A DNA stretch of 55,035 nt. Origin: Myxacorys californica WJT36-NPBG1 (GTDB lineage: Bacteria > Cyanobacteriota > Cyanobacteriia > Leptolyngbyales > Leptolyngbyaceae). The notes under the pieces were generated by a model. That model was not told where the DNA came from. It ran no database searches and was given only the letters and a program-made list of their open reading frames with translations. Positions 17,394-26,929 of this stretch are shown in pieces. The position numbers and the translations under genes are program-made. Position 1 is the stretch's first letter; each line of letters starts with the position of its first letter. The stretch spans positions 1 to 55,035 of the forward strand of contig JAHHHO010000036.1 in NCBI GenBank assembly GCA_019359315.1. The letters run 5' to 3'.

Positions 17394-18611
17394 TCACCCA
17401 TTCAACGCCGGAAAGAAGTTCTCCCCCACCGATCGCTTTAGCCGCCGCATTGCCCGACCTGCCATATCGGTAAACAGCAACTCCCCACACAAAAGCTGTG
17501 TGGCATAGCGTGTTGCCTTCTCATATTTGACGCCATATTTATAGCAAGCGCCCGTCCACTGATAAAACACGCGAGATAGATTGAGCGCTGCATCAAAGTT
17601 CGCCGCAAACTCAGCATGAATCCGATTGGTGTACTCGTGAGCCGCATCGTCTGCGATCGCACTAGCGGCGATCGCGCCACTTTTCACGGCATGCAGAATC
17701 CCATCACCAAACAATGGATTAATCAATCCTGCCGCATCGCCAATTAATAAGATCCGTCCTTCATGCAGTAATTCTTTGCCGCTCCAGGTTGGTAAGGGAT
17801 GTCCCCGAAAGCGGAGATTGTTCGGATCGTATTTTACATTCAGCGCATCCATATACTCAAAAATCGTTTTCTGCAATTCCGTCCGAATCGTGCTGTCGCC
17901 CCGCGCATCTTTCTTATCTGGACGAAACAATCCCGCGCCGATATTGAGGTGATCCGCTTTCGGAAAGATCCAGGCATAGCCCCGCTTCACCGCACCGTAT
18001 TCCAAATGGGCAATATCAGGACGCAATTCTCCATGTCCATCGCCCCACTGGTGAGGCTGTTCAACCTCTAGCGCGATCGCGATCGCAGGATTCTTTCTTA
18101 ACTTCGTCGCCTTGACGGTCACGCCATTAGCACCATCAGCTCCAATTACATACTTTGCTTTTGCAACAAACTGGGTTCCGGTTTTGACCCCTTCCGCCCG
18201 GACAATCACGCCGTCGGACTGGGGATCTAGCGATCGCAGCGCAACCCCATCGCGTAAATCTGCCCCCAGTTGGGCCGCTCGTTGCGCTAACACATTGTCA
18301 AAGATCGGACGCTGCACCATCCACAGAGAGAGCGTTTCATCAGAACCGGGAGGATTAATCGGAGCGAGGTAAGGATCATCAAATTTCCAGGTATGACGCA
18401 TAAACATCACATCCGATTCGACAAACGCTTCTGGCGCTAAATCATACAAATGGTTTTGCATCACCATTGGCATTCCGCCGCCGCACGTTTTATGACGCGG
18501 CAAAAACTGTTTTTCCAGTAGCGCAACCTTTAGTCCTGCTCTTGCGGCTTCCGCCGCTGCCGTTGCCCCCGCAGGCCCGGCTCCACACACGACAACATCG
18601 TAATTCTGCAT
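17394..18611 (-). CDS. Geranylgeranyl reductase family FAD-dependent oxidoreductase
   Basis: The 405-residue flavoprotein opens with the dinucleotide-binding motif VVVCGAGPAGATAAAEAARA and continues with LEKQFLPRHKTCGGGMP, the substrate-site signature of the GGR/ChlP family. VIGADGANGVTVKA near 155 and LLIGDAAGLINPLFGDGI near 290 are the second and third FAD motifs. These enzymes saturate isoprenoid double bonds. Cyanobacteria carry ChlP plus paralogues, and I cannot decide from sequence alone which lipid this one reduces. It is convergent with the glycosyltransferase and has a 566-bp upstream region. Confidence 0.87.
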   Translation of the reverse strand: MQNYDVVVCGAGPAGATAAAEAARAGLKVALLEKQFLPRHKTCGGGMPMVMQNHLYDLAPEAFVESDVMFMRHTWKFDDPYLAPINPPGSDETLSLWMVQRPIFDNVLAQRAAQLGADLRDGVALRSLDPQSDGVIVRAEGVKTGTQFVAKAKYVIGADGANGVTVKATKLRKNPAIAIALEVEQPHQWGDGHGELRPDIAHLEYGAVKRGYAWIFPKADHLNIGAGLFRPDKKDARGDSTIRTELQKTIFEYMDALNVKYDPNNLRFRGHPLPTWSGKELLHEGRILLIGDAAGLINPLFGDGILHAVKSGAIAASAIADDAAHEYTNRIHAEFAANFDAALNLSRVFYQWTGACYKYGVKYEKATRYATQLLCGELLFTDMAGRAMRRLKRSVGENFFPALNG

Positions 18612-19177
18612 AGATTCAAGTCTTGCTACATCGCAATCTTTAGCTTAAAGGGAAAGGGGAAAGGGGGGAAGAGGAAAGATCAGTTCGTTTTCAACCCTTC
18701 ATTAAGCCTCACAGTTAAATTCTGTATTCATCACCTTAACTTTCTACCACAGGGTTGATGACTTCAGATCTACAGCTACTTTTCAATTTGTATAATCAAG
18801 GCATCAGGGTAAGTTAGCAGAACCGACGACCAAGCTACACACTGTCACATATGTTCTACCTTTCAGTAGCGATCAATTGATAATGATTTTGGCTACGCGG
18901 CGTATAGACAGCATTAGATTTAGTCAGGTGTAGCACTAGATATTTAATACGAGAAATAATCAAACAAATAGCGTTTTATAGCGAAATTTTTATTGAGGCA
19001 ACTTTAGTAAAAATACATATTATCTACCACCCTATTTAGCTGGAACTGCGCATTCTGTTGAGTTCTAACCATAGAGCGTTAGGCATCATACGGCTTAACC
19101 AGGCCATTGATATACGCTAAATTTCTACTGCACTCTTAACAAAAAGCGCTATGAGCTTGAGAGAATGAGGCGATCTG
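18612..19177. other. 566-bp divergent intergenic region, no gene seen
   Basis: The left part has a long purine tract (about 18646-18680) upstream of the flavoprotein gene. The rest is AT-rich and should hold promoters for both divergent genes. I find no open frame with a ribosome site, no tRNA and no strong terminator. Confidence 0.6.
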
Positions 19178-20272
19178 ATGAAGATTTTAGTGATTGAAGA
19201 TGAGAAAGATGTTCGGCTGAATATTATAGAAATTTTGGCGTCTGGTGGCTTCGACTCAATCTATGCAGAAACGGGTTTAACCGGCATTGAGTTAGCAAAG
19301 GAAACGGCTCCAGATTTAATTATTTGCGATATTAAAATGCCCAATTTTGATGGCTATAGTGTCTTGCAAGAACTGCGGCAAGAGCAGTCCACCAGTATGA
19401 TTCCGTTTATCTTCTTGACGGCAAAAGCAGACAAAGCCGAAATTCGTCAAGGCATGAATTTGGGAGCTGATGACTATCTCACAAAACCGTTTCGCCGAAC
19501 AGAATTATTAGAGACGATCGCCGCTCGTCTCAAACGCCATAGTGCTCAGCTAGATATTCAAAAAAAGGTTAAAGAACTTCGAGACATTAATAACCAAAAG
19601 GACGATTTTGTCACTACCATTACTCACGATCTGAGAGCGCCGCTTACAACCATTAAAGTTGCTCTGCAATTGATGGAGGCTATGCCCAACAATCGCAAGC
19701 AATATACAGAGATCGCGCTAGCGGCTTGCACTCAAGGAGAGGAACTCATTCAGAATTTGCTCGATTTATATCAGTTAGAGTCGGGTGAGACGTTAGCAGC
19801 ATCTGAACCGTTGAACATTAGAGAACAGCTGCGCAAGCTCGGCGAGTCTTTTCAGGTGAGATCGCGCGAATGTCACCAAGTTTTGAAGCTCGATATTCCC
19901 GATGACTTGCCCATCATTGTGGCAGATAGCGTTAGTTTACAAAGAATCTTTGTCGAACTCCTTAATAATGCTTGCAAATACACTCCAAGCCGGGGAGAAA
20001 TTGTGTTTAGAATCGAAGCGAATTCAGAAGAACCCGTCCCTATGCTAAACATTACGATCGCGAATCAGGCTGAGATTCGGACTAAAGATCTGCCCCACAT
20101 TTTTGATAAATTTTATCGAGTTCCGGGCAGCGATCGCTGGCAAAAAGGTGGCACAGGACTGGGTCTGGCATTAGTTAAAAAACTAATCGAGCAGTTGCAA
20201 GGAACGATCCAAGTCAGCAGTCAAGACGGTTGGACGACATTCAAAATCAAACTTCCCTACGAAACTCTTTAA
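19178..20272 (+). CDS. Hybrid protein: receiver domain fused N-terminally to a histidine kinase
   Basis: Residues 1-120 are a receiver domain (VIEDEKDV, phosphoacceptor Asp in IICDIKMPNFDG near 52, Lys in LTKPFRR near 104). A short coiled linker leads to a HisKA domain with the phospho-His in TITHDLRAPLTTIK, and then an HATPase domain with ELLNNACKYTP (N-box) and GGTGLGLALV (G2). The input is therefore another phosphorelay, not a ligand-binding domain. The next gene, 88 bp downstream on the same strand, is a PAS histidine kinase and a plausible phosphodonor. The ATG follows a GAGG about 9 nt upstream. Confidence 0.92.
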   Translation: MKILVIEDEKDVRLNIIEILASGGFDSIYAETGLTGIELAKETAPDLIICDIKMPNFDGYSVLQELRQEQSTSMIPFIFLTAKADKAEIRQGMNLGADDYLTKPFRRTELLETIAARLKRHSAQLDIQKKVKELRDINNQKDDFVTTITHDLRAPLTTIKVALQLMEAMPNNRKQYTEIALAACTQGEELIQNLLDLYQLESGETLAASEPLNIREQLRKLGESFQVRSRECHQVLKLDIPDDLPIIVADSVSLQRIFVELLNNACKYTPSRGEIVFRIEANSEEPVPMLNITIANQAEIRTKDLPHIFDKFYRVPGSDRWQKGGTGLGLALVKKLIEQLQGTIQVSSQDGWTTFKIKLPYETL

Positions 20273-20360
20273 GCAAGCTTTAAAGTGTAGACCGAAAAAA
20301 ATCTACTTCTAACTTTTATAAGCAAGAATCTAGGCATAAGCGCAGTAGTGACAATGAGCT

Positions 20361-22400
20361 ATGCAGGAAGACGAACAGCAGAAGTTACAGCAACAGTTAC
20401 AGCAACGCAATGCCGAACTAGAAAATCTGGTTCAAACCCTCAAAGCTCAATTACAAGCAACGTCGCTGCCCCTAGTTACGGATTCTAGCGGCACCGCCAA
20501 TGAACAAGATCAGGCACAGAAAGCCCTGCAGCGCCTCAACTTTCATGTCAACAATTCACCTTTTGCAGTGATCGAATGGGATCAAGAGTTGCGGGTCACA
20601 CGATGGTCGCGAGAAGCCGAAAGCCTTTTGGGCTGGAGTGCTCATGAAGTATTGGGCAAACGGTTTGGAAGCTGGAAATTTGTGGTTCGGGAAGACTTTA
20701 AGAGCGTTGACCCGACGCTCGCAGCCCTGCTCAGCGGACAAGTGACGCGCAACGTCTGCTATAACCGCAACTACACGAAAACTGGGGAAATCATCCACTG
20801 CGAATGGTACAACTCGGTTTTATTTGACGAGTCTGGCGAACGGGCGTCAATCATGTCCCTAGTGTTGAATGTGGGCGATCGCGAGCAAGCCGCAGAAGAA
20901 CTGCGCGAAAGCGAAGAGCGCTTCCGACAACTCGCAGAAAATATCCAGCAAATCTTCTGGATGTATGACTTTGAAGAACAGAAGCTAATCTACATCAGTC
21001 CGGTATGCCAACAGGTAATCGGCTACGAGAATGAACGCTGTTACGACAAGTCCCTAGAGTTTTGGCTAGGACACGTACGCCAGGACGACTTACCTCAAGT
21101 CATGAAAGCCAGTCGGCAAGCAGTCCGGGGCAAACCTGCCGAAGTGACTCTTCGCTTCACCAAACCGGACGGGGCAGAACGATGGCTCTTAGCGCGGGCG
21201 TTTCCGGTGCGAAATGCAGCAGGGCGTGTCTATCGAATCGCCGGAATTGCAGAAGATATTAGCGATCGCAAAGAGCAAGAACGCCGCCTCCGGTTGCTCG
21301 AATCGGTCGTGGTCAACGCCAACGATGCGGTTGTGATTACCGAAGCAGAACCCGTAGAACCACCCGGACCCAAAATCATCTACATTAATGACGCCTTTAC
21401 CCGCATGATGGGTTATCGATCTGAAGAAGTAATCGGCAGAACGCCGCGCATTCTGCAAGGACCGAAAACCGATTGGGGGGAATTGAAGCACATTCGGACG
21501 GCGCTGAAGCATTGGGAACCAGCGCTGGCAGAATTAGTGAACTATCACAAAGACGGCTCAGAAGTCTGGATCGAACTCAGTATTTTTCCCGTCACTGACC
21601 AAACCGGGCACTATACCTATTGGGTCGGACTGCAACGAGACATTACCCAGCGCAAGCAAGCAGAGGTGGAAAGGCAAAAAGCCCTCGATCAAGAACGGGA
21701 ACTGAGCGAACTAAAATCCCGGTTTGTTTCGACCGCCTCTCACGAATTCCGAACGCCGTTGAGTACCATTCTCTCGTCAGCCGATTTACTGGAGTTTTAT
21801 TTAGGAAATTGCACAGTCGAGAAGCAGCGTGAACATATTGAGCGCATTCAAGGGGCAGCGCTGAATATGAACAATTTGCTTAGTGATGTGCTGGTGATTG
21901 AACGAGCGGAAGCCAAGTTTGAACCGACAGAGCTAGATTTACACTTGTTTTGTCAGGAACTAGTGGACGAGATGCGGATCAATGATCAAGATCAGCATCG
22001 CTTCGAGTTGTATGTCCAGGCAACGGGGGGAGAAACTCAAGCGCGGATGGACAATAAGCTGCTGAGGCAGATTCTGACCAATCTGCTCTCCAATGCGCTG
22101 AAATATTCCCCCGCTGGAACCACCGTTTATCTGAGGCTTGAATGCGATCGCACCGCTGCAAAGTTTGAAGTCAAAGACGAAGGTATTGGCATTCCGCCCG
22201 AAGATCAAGGCCGCCTGTTTGAGCCATTCCATCGCGGAACCAATGTTGGCGCAGTATCGGGCAATGGATTAGGGTTAGCGATCGTCAAGCAGTCGGTGGA
22301 TGCTCATGGGGGGCAGATTGCGATCGCGAGTTATGAAAAAGGGACAACCATCTGTGTGACGTTGCCCCTTCAGCCTAAAGACTACAGCAATGTTGAATAA
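20361..22400 (+). CDS. Triple-PAS sensor histidine kinase
   Basis: The 679-residue soluble kinase starts with a Gln-rich coiled coil (1-35). Three PAS domains follow (about 60-180, 185-310 and 312-435), then HisKA with the phospho-His in STASHEFRTPLSTIL, then HATPase with NLLSNALKYSP, DEGIGIP and GNGLGLAIV. No transmembrane segment is present, so it senses a cytoplasmic signal. The third PAS has GRTPRILQGPKTD, which resembles the LOV core but lacks the photoactive Cys. It follows the REC-kinase hybrid and probably forms one phosphorelay with it. Confidence 0.93.
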   Translation: MQEDEQQKLQQQLQQRNAELENLVQTLKAQLQATSLPLVTDSSGTANEQDQAQKALQRLNFHVNNSPFAVIEWDQELRVTRWSREAESLLGWSAHEVLGKRFGSWKFVVREDFKSVDPTLAALLSGQVTRNVCYNRNYTKTGEIIHCEWYNSVLFDESGERASIMSLVLNVGDREQAAEELRESEERFRQLAENIQQIFWMYDFEEQKLIYISPVCQQVIGYENERCYDKSLEFWLGHVRQDDLPQVMKASRQAVRGKPAEVTLRFTKPDGAERWLLARAFPVRNAAGRVYRIAGIAEDISDRKEQERRLRLLESVVVNANDAVVITEAEPVEPPGPKIIYINDAFTRMMGYRSEEVIGRTPRILQGPKTDWGELKHIRTALKHWEPALAELVNYHKDGSEVWIELSIFPVTDQTGHYTYWVGLQRDITQRKQAEVERQKALDQERELSELKSRFVSTASHEFRTPLSTILSSADLLEFYLGNCTVEKQREHIERIQGAALNMNNLLSDVLVIERAEAKFEPTELDLHLFCQELVDEMRINDQDQHRFELYVQATGGETQARMDNKLLRQILTNLLSNALKYSPAGTTVYLRLECDRTAAKFEVKDEGIGIPPEDQGRLFEPFHRGTNVGAVSGNGLGLAIVKQSVDAHGGQIAIASYEKGTTICVTLPLQPKDYSNVE

Positions 22401-22583
22401 AAAGTAGATTTCTGGCAGAAATCCGTTGATCGTCGAGCGAATAATAAATGGTGGAATGAAATCTGTGACTACCGTCTTTGTATTGTCCTTAAAACTTGTG
22501 TTGCGTTGAAATTTATATTTTCTTTGAAGGTTGTTGTCTTTGATCCGTTGTCAGGGAGATGTTCAAACCATCTGCTTAAAATC

Positions 22584-22808
22584 TCAAGCTCTAGACATTA
22601 CTGGGTTGGCAGCGCGCTCCTTCAAGATAGAAGGTTTAGGCAAATTATCTCCTTGATAAACACTCGTAGAAAGGCTCCTAGAGAGAGATACCAAATCTGG
22701 CATCTCTTGCCAACAGTGAGTGCAGAACCAATATACTCTTCCTTGGCGAGCATGGCGTAGGAGTTTGCTTGAGCAACAGGGACATTCAGACACGGTATTA
22801 AATCCCAA
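22584..22808 (-). CDS. Small zinc-ribbon protein
   Basis: The 74-residue frame starts at an ATG and has ECPCCSSKLLRHARQGRVYW followed by FCTHCWQEMPDL, giving a C-x2-C...C-x2-C zinc ribbon spaced by about 20 residues. I recall small cyanobacterial proteins with the LLRH(A/I)R...YWFC..CWQEMP pattern, often annotated hypothetical, which supports a real gene. The C-terminal 35 residues look disordered. It is convergent with the PAS kinase gene, 183 bp away. Its role is unknown. Confidence 0.65.
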   Translation of the reverse strand: MGFNTVSECPCCSSKLLRHARQGRVYWFCTHCWQEMPDLVSLSRSLSTSVYQGDNLPKPSILKERAANPVMSRA

Positions 22809-23288
22809 TTTCTTGAAAGTGTTTCTAAATCAGAGAGACGTGTTAAGAAGGTGTTTCATGCCTCTTTCATGACTCTATTTCTAACATTAAGGCTTGCAGG
22901 GATCATCCGCCATAAGGCACTTACCCGTTTCTTGGGTAGGTTTCCCCACTGAACGTATTAACTTTTGCACTGATTTTTTTAGCCGTATAAATACATTTCT
23001 TCAATCTCATTCTTTAACCTAAATTGATAGAAATGTAACGAGGATAAGTTAGAACAGTTTTCGTCGCTTTGAGGAATTGAAAGTCGTTGATTTTGTCCCT
23101 TCGACTTCGCAGATTCAGCTCGCAAATGTAACGAACTGTAGCAAATAGTCTGAAGGCAACGGCTCAGTAGACCAGCTACCGATCACTCATTTCTTGGTGT
23201 AGAAAGTCTAAAAGTGGATGATGTGCCATTCTCGGATTAGAAACGTTTATAATTCTCTTTCTGATTGTTTGTATCATCTTCGAGATTC
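22809..23288. other. 480-bp intergenic region, no gene seen
   Basis: It separates the divergent zinc-ribbon and MgtC-like genes. The only structure I see is a short hairpin TACCC-GTTTCTT-GGGTA at about 22922-22938. The stretch is AT-rich and stop-dense in all frames. Confidence 0.5.
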
Positions 23289-23765
23289 ATGCTCACGTCT
23301 TCAAATCCCTCTCATAACTTGATTGATTTATTGTTGCGATTAATGTTAGCGATCGCCGCTGGAGGAAGCATTGGGTGGAATCGTGAGAAACGCCACAAGG
23401 CTGCTGGTTTGCGAACCCACATTTTAGTGAGTTTAGGAGCAGCGCTGTTTGTATTGATTCCATTGCAATTGAACCTAGATTCGATGGGTGAGAGCGTTAG
23501 CCGTGCCATCCAAGGGATTGCGGCAGGCGTTGGATTTTTAGGGGCTGGAGAAATTTTGCATACCAAGCGTCCTGATACAAATGAGCAAAGAGCTAAAGGG
23601 CTCACCTCCGCCGCCGCGATTTGGGTAACGGCGGCCTTGGGTGCAGTGGGGGGTTGCGGATTGTGGGAGCTTGCGATCGCAGGCACTTTTTTCACGTTGT
23701 TAACCCTGGAAGGATTGAAAAAAGTTGAGCAGCGCTCCAGTCGCTACGACAATCCAGAAGATTGA
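23289..23765 (+). CDS. MgtC/SapB family membrane protein
   Basis: The 158-residue protein has four or five membrane segments and the MgtC core motifs LAIAAGGSIGWNREKRHKAA, GLRTHILVSLGAALF and AAGVGFLGAGEIL. MgtC proteins are linked to growth at low magnesium and to F-type ATPase control in pathogens; in cyanobacteria the role is unproven. I chose the ATG at 23289, since the eight codons before it are not family-like. The C-terminal soluble extension of enterobacterial MgtC is missing, as in SapB-type members. Confidence 0.88.
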   Translation: MLTSSNPSHNLIDLLLRLMLAIAAGGSIGWNREKRHKAAGLRTHILVSLGAALFVLIPLQLNLDSMGESVSRAIQGIAAGVGFLGAGEILHTKRPDTNEQRAKGLTSAAAIWVTAALGAVGGCGLWELAIAGTFFTLLTLEGLKKVEQRSSRYDNPED

Positions 23766-23841
23766 CCGAAAAGAGGCAAAATATATTGAGTAGGAAAATA
23801 CCGAGAAACTGCTCTAGGTGTTGTCAAACGAGTAAGAACGA

Positions 23842-25548
23842 ATGAATCGGGAAATTTCTACGGATGGCGCTTATGTCAGAAGAACGCCTCCTGATCAGGA
23901 TTGGATTGATCCAGTTTGGACAGTTGGGCTACTGCTGGGTGCAGTAATTTTGCTAACCGTAAACTTGGGGAGCTTGCCTCTGCGAGATTGGGACGAGGGA
24001 ATTGTCGCTCAGGTCGCGCGGGAGATGGTGCGCTCGCCGTTTGATTCACTCACCTGGCTCTACCCCAAAGAAATAGGCGGAAACCCCTATTTCAACAAAC
24101 CGCCTCTGATTCACTGGTTAGTTGCCCTAGCGTACCGGGCGGGTGGGATTAGCGAATGGACATCGCGATTGCCGGGAGCGCTGCTGACGGCTCTATCGGT
24201 CCCTGTGGTGTATGGGATTGGTCGAGAAGTCTTCTTTCAACGCTCGGCTGCCGTATTTGCGGCTTTGGTCTACCTGACAACGCTACCCGTGATTCGGAAT
24301 GGACGCTTGGCGATGCTCGATGGGGCGGTGCTGTGCTTTTTAGTCGTTATGGTTTGGTGTGTGCTGCGATCGCGGCGCGATTTGCGTTGGGGACTCGGCG
24401 TTGGTATTAGTTTCGGGTTGATTTGCCTCACTAAAGGAATTCTAGGGTTTTTGCTCGGCGCGATCGCTCTTGGGTTTCTGGCGTGGGATACTCCGCGCCT
24501 GCTGGCATCCGGGTATCTGTGGGGCGGTTTTCTGCTGGGTTGCGTTCCGGTGGCCTCGTGGTACGGCGCACAGATTCAACACTACGGACAAACCTTTATT
24601 GACGCGCATCTGCTGAATCAGTCGCTGAAGCGCATTTCAGACAAGGTAAGCAACAATCAGGGTCCAACTTGGTTTTATGGGTTAGAGATTCTCAAGAATG
24701 GCGTGCCCTGGGTCTTGTTTTTGCCATCTGGATTTCGTTACGCCTGGGAGAACCGGAACTTAGGCTGGGCAAAGCTGGTGTTAATTTGGAGCGGCCTTTA
24801 TTTTGGTGTGATCTCGGTGATGCAAACGAAATTGCCGTGGTATGTGTTGCCAATCTATCCGGCACTCGCTTTAGTTGTTGGAGCGCAACTCAATCGCATG
24901 TGGATACCGCTGACAGCCGCACTCCGGCAATACCGTCGCATTGCTCATGCCGGAGTTTGGGCAACTTGGTTTGGGGTGCTAGCGATCGCGGCTTGGGGTC
25001 TCTGTGCGTTCTACACCTTCTCTTCTCCATTCCAATCGGATGTCCAGTTGATCTTTGCAACGCTGGCGCTCACCCTCACGGTCACCACGATCCTCATTCT
25101 GCGGCACGATACTCAATTCATCGCTTGTCTCATCTGGGGGATGTACTTGACGCTACTCACCTTTGTGATGTCAAATAACTGGGTTTGGGAGTTAGAAGAA
25201 GCCTATCCGGTTAAGCCTGTGGCGGCGATAGTGAACCAATTTACCCCCCGGAAGCAGATCATCTACACGTCCTATCCTTACAATCGCCCCTCGCTCAATT
25301 TCTATAGCGATCGTCGGGTATTCCCAATTTCGGAGACAGAGATCAAAGAGCGTTGGCGGGAAGACGTTCAGCCCTACTTTTTGCTGGAGTCTACTTGGCT
25401 AGAAAAGTTACCGCCCAGAGAACGGCAAGTATTGGCAGCCCAAGGAAAGTGGATATTGGTAGTCCGAAGAACTAGCCGCTTCTTTGCACCCAAGATCATT
25501 GCCCTCCATCCACAAAAGTCTGATTTTGAAAAGTTTGATCTTGATTAG
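23842..25548 (+). CDS. ArnT/PMT-type glycosyltransferase (GT39/GT83-like)
   Basis: The 568-residue polytopic protein has about eleven membrane helices. The first periplasmic loop contains LRDWDEGIVAQVAREM, whose D-E pair is the catalytic signature of GT-C transferases using lipid-linked sugars. NPYFNKPPLIHWLVAL is the second ArnT-like landmark. The C-terminal 90 residues are a soluble periplasmic domain. The donor is presumably a polyprenyl-phosphate sugar; the acceptor is unknown. It is convergent with lspA, leaving only 6 bp between stop codons. Confidence 0.87.
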   Translation: MNREISTDGAYVRRTPPDQDWIDPVWTVGLLLGAVILLTVNLGSLPLRDWDEGIVAQVAREMVRSPFDSLTWLYPKEIGGNPYFNKPPLIHWLVALAYRAGGISEWTSRLPGALLTALSVPVVYGIGREVFFQRSAAVFAALVYLTTLPVIRNGRLAMLDGAVLCFLVVMVWCVLRSRRDLRWGLGVGISFGLICLTKGILGFLLGAIALGFLAWDTPRLLASGYLWGGFLLGCVPVASWYGAQIQHYGQTFIDAHLLNQSLKRISDKVSNNQGPTWFYGLEILKNGVPWVLFLPSGFRYAWENRNLGWAKLVLIWSGLYFGVISVMQTKLPWYVLPIYPALALVVGAQLNRMWIPLTAALRQYRRIAHAGVWATWFGVLAIAAWGLCAFYTFSSPFQSDVQLIFATLALTLTVTTILILRHDTQFIACLIWGMYLTLLTFVMSNNWVWELEEAYPVKPVAAIVNQFTPRKQIIYTSYPYNRPSLNFYSDRRVFPISETEIKERWREDVQPYFLLESTWLEKLPPRERQVLAAQGKWILVVRRTSRFFAPKIIALHPQKSDFEKFDLD

Positions 25549-25554
25549 AAGGCG

Positions 25555-26010
25555 CTATTTCTGCTCAGTTTTTAGGAACGTTGCAATGATCAAACAAACA
25601 ATGCCAACGTTAATGAAAACATCCGCTAAATTAAACACCGGAAAATTAATCAGTCGAACATCAATGAAATCGACCACATGACCTAACACAAAGCGATCGA
25701 TGCCATTTCCCAGTGCGCCGCTCAGAATAAACCCGTATCCGAACTGTTCCCACCGGGGAAACCGAGGACCAAACCACGCCATTGCCATCAAGCCGAGGCT
25801 CACCGCCAGCGAAAGCCAGCGCAACCAAATGCTGCCCGAAAATAGACTAAACGCTGCGCCTTTGTTGACGACATACGTGAAGTGAAAAACGTCTGGAATT
25901 AGGGGAATCGACTGGAGTAAAACTAGCGTTTTTACCACCCAAAGTTTGGTGATTCGATCGAGAATTAACCCCGCGATCGCTGCGAGCCAAAAAAAGCGAT
26001 TTTTGAGCAT
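25555..26010 (-). CDS. lspA: Lipoprotein signal peptidase
   Basis: LspA cleaves prolipoprotein signal peptides in the inner membrane. The roughly 151-residue protein has four membrane segments and both aspartyl motifs: GNGIDRFVLGHVVDF and PVFNLADVFINVG. The early DRITKLWV motif is standard. The ATG at 26010 lies 4 bp after the bioY stop; an upstream ATG at 26031 would overlap bioY. Translational coupling with bioY is likely. The serpin at 28.0-29.3 kb is a plausible client because it carries a possible lipobox. Confidence 0.94.
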   Translation of the reverse strand: MLKNRFFWLAAIAGLILDRITKLWVVKTLVLLQSIPLIPDVFHFTYVVNKGAAFSLFSGSIWLRWLSLAVSLGLMAMAWFGPRFPRWEQFGYGFILSGALGNGIDRFVLGHVVDFIDVRLINFPVFNLADVFINVGIVCLIIATFLKTEQK

Positions 26011-26014
26011 GAAC

Positions 26015-26662
26015 CTAGTAAAACATGACACGTCTGAGGCAATAGGCCAGCACTGCGATCGCGCAAATCACCGCTAATTGTCCTGGTAGCAGATTAACAG
26101 AATACGTCATCAGTGCCTTTGTAAAGGGCATAGAAGCAGCATCAATCCACTTCAAGAGATAACTCAATATTAGATAAGCGATGCCGACAATGTGAATCAC
26201 AATCACACCGCACAGTCCGCTAAATGCTAGCGACTCCAAGCGAGGCGGTGCTTTAAACGCAATGTATCCACAGACCCAAGCTGCCGGAACAAACCCAAGC
26301 AAGTAGCCAAAACTCGGTTCTGTCAGATACTGCATTCCCCCGCCTTGAGAGAACACCTGAAATCCGGCCAAGCCAAGCGAGAGATAGGCAATCTGTGACA
26401 TTACCGCCGCATTCCGACCGCCCAAGCATCCGACCAGCATCACCGCACCAATTTGATAACTCACACCCAAAAAATGCAGAGGCACCTGCCCGTTTGCCCA
26501 CGTCCAAGGCACTCCTGTTGTAGATGCTTTTAATAACGTCCCACCGATCGTTAGCAGCAGCCCAATCAACGCCCATAGCAACTCCGTCAGCGTAATCCTA
26601 AAACGCTGTGATTTAGCAGGAGCGCGGCGGCGACGACGAGAAGGAGACGGTTTCATAGCCAT
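26015..26662 (-). CDS. bioY: Biotin transporter substrate-binding subunit BioY
   Basis: BioY is the S-component of the biotin ECF transporter. The 215-residue protein has a basic N-terminus (KPSPSRRRRRAPAKSQ) and six membrane segments. The signature GGRNAAVMSQIAYLSLGLAG is followed by GGGMQYLTEPSFGYLLGF. The ATG at 26662 was chosen because upstream residues are not family-like. bioB is divergently transcribed 267 bp away, so uptake and synthesis of biotin may share control. The energising EcfT and EcfA subunits are not in the window. Confidence 0.92.
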   Translation of the reverse strand: MAMKPSPSRRRRRAPAKSQRFRITLTELLWALIGLLLTIGGTLLKASTTGVPWTWANGQVPLHFLGVSYQIGAVMLVGCLGGRNAAVMSQIAYLSLGLAGFQVFSQGGGMQYLTEPSFGYLLGFVPAAWVCGYIAFKAPPRLESLAFSGLCGVIVIHIVGIAYLILSYLLKWIDAASMPFTKALMTYSVNLLPGQLAVICAIAVLAYCLRRVMFY

Positions 26663-26784
26663 GGCATTGTACACCACGAGTTGGAAAGCAGGGCGATTTG
26701 TGTAGAGAGGGAAGAGAGATGAATCAGCAGGGAGGGATGAGGGATGAAAATTTAAGCACGTGAACCCAAAAAACTTGTATTGGA

Positions 26785-26813
26785 CTCTCCGATTCCTCGA
26801 AAAAATCGGAGAG
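26785..26813. promoter_or_regulatory. Inverted repeat in the bioY-bioB divergent region
   Basis: CTCTCCGAT (26785-26793) pairs exactly with ATCGGAGAG (26805-26813) around an 11-nt loop. Its position between divergent biotin genes suggests an operator or leader hairpin. I cannot match it to a known BirA or BioR box. Confidence 0.4.
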
Positions 26814-26929
26814 CTTTGCCCAAGGGAGACGCAAATCATTCTGTCTCTCTACCTGTCTTCTCTACCTATGGTGTTGCTTTAAGGAGCTTAATCATTGATG
26901 ATCAAAAGCTGTAGTTGTTTATCGCGCTC

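Noticed and set aside
21340-21660. LOV photoreceptor domain in the PAS kinase (GRTPRILQG)
   Set aside because: The photoactive Cys of the LOV core (NCRFLQ) is missing, so it is an ordinary PAS domain.
26663-26929. Riboswitch upstream of bioB
   Set aside because: No known biotin riboswitch exists, and only one simple hairpin is visible.
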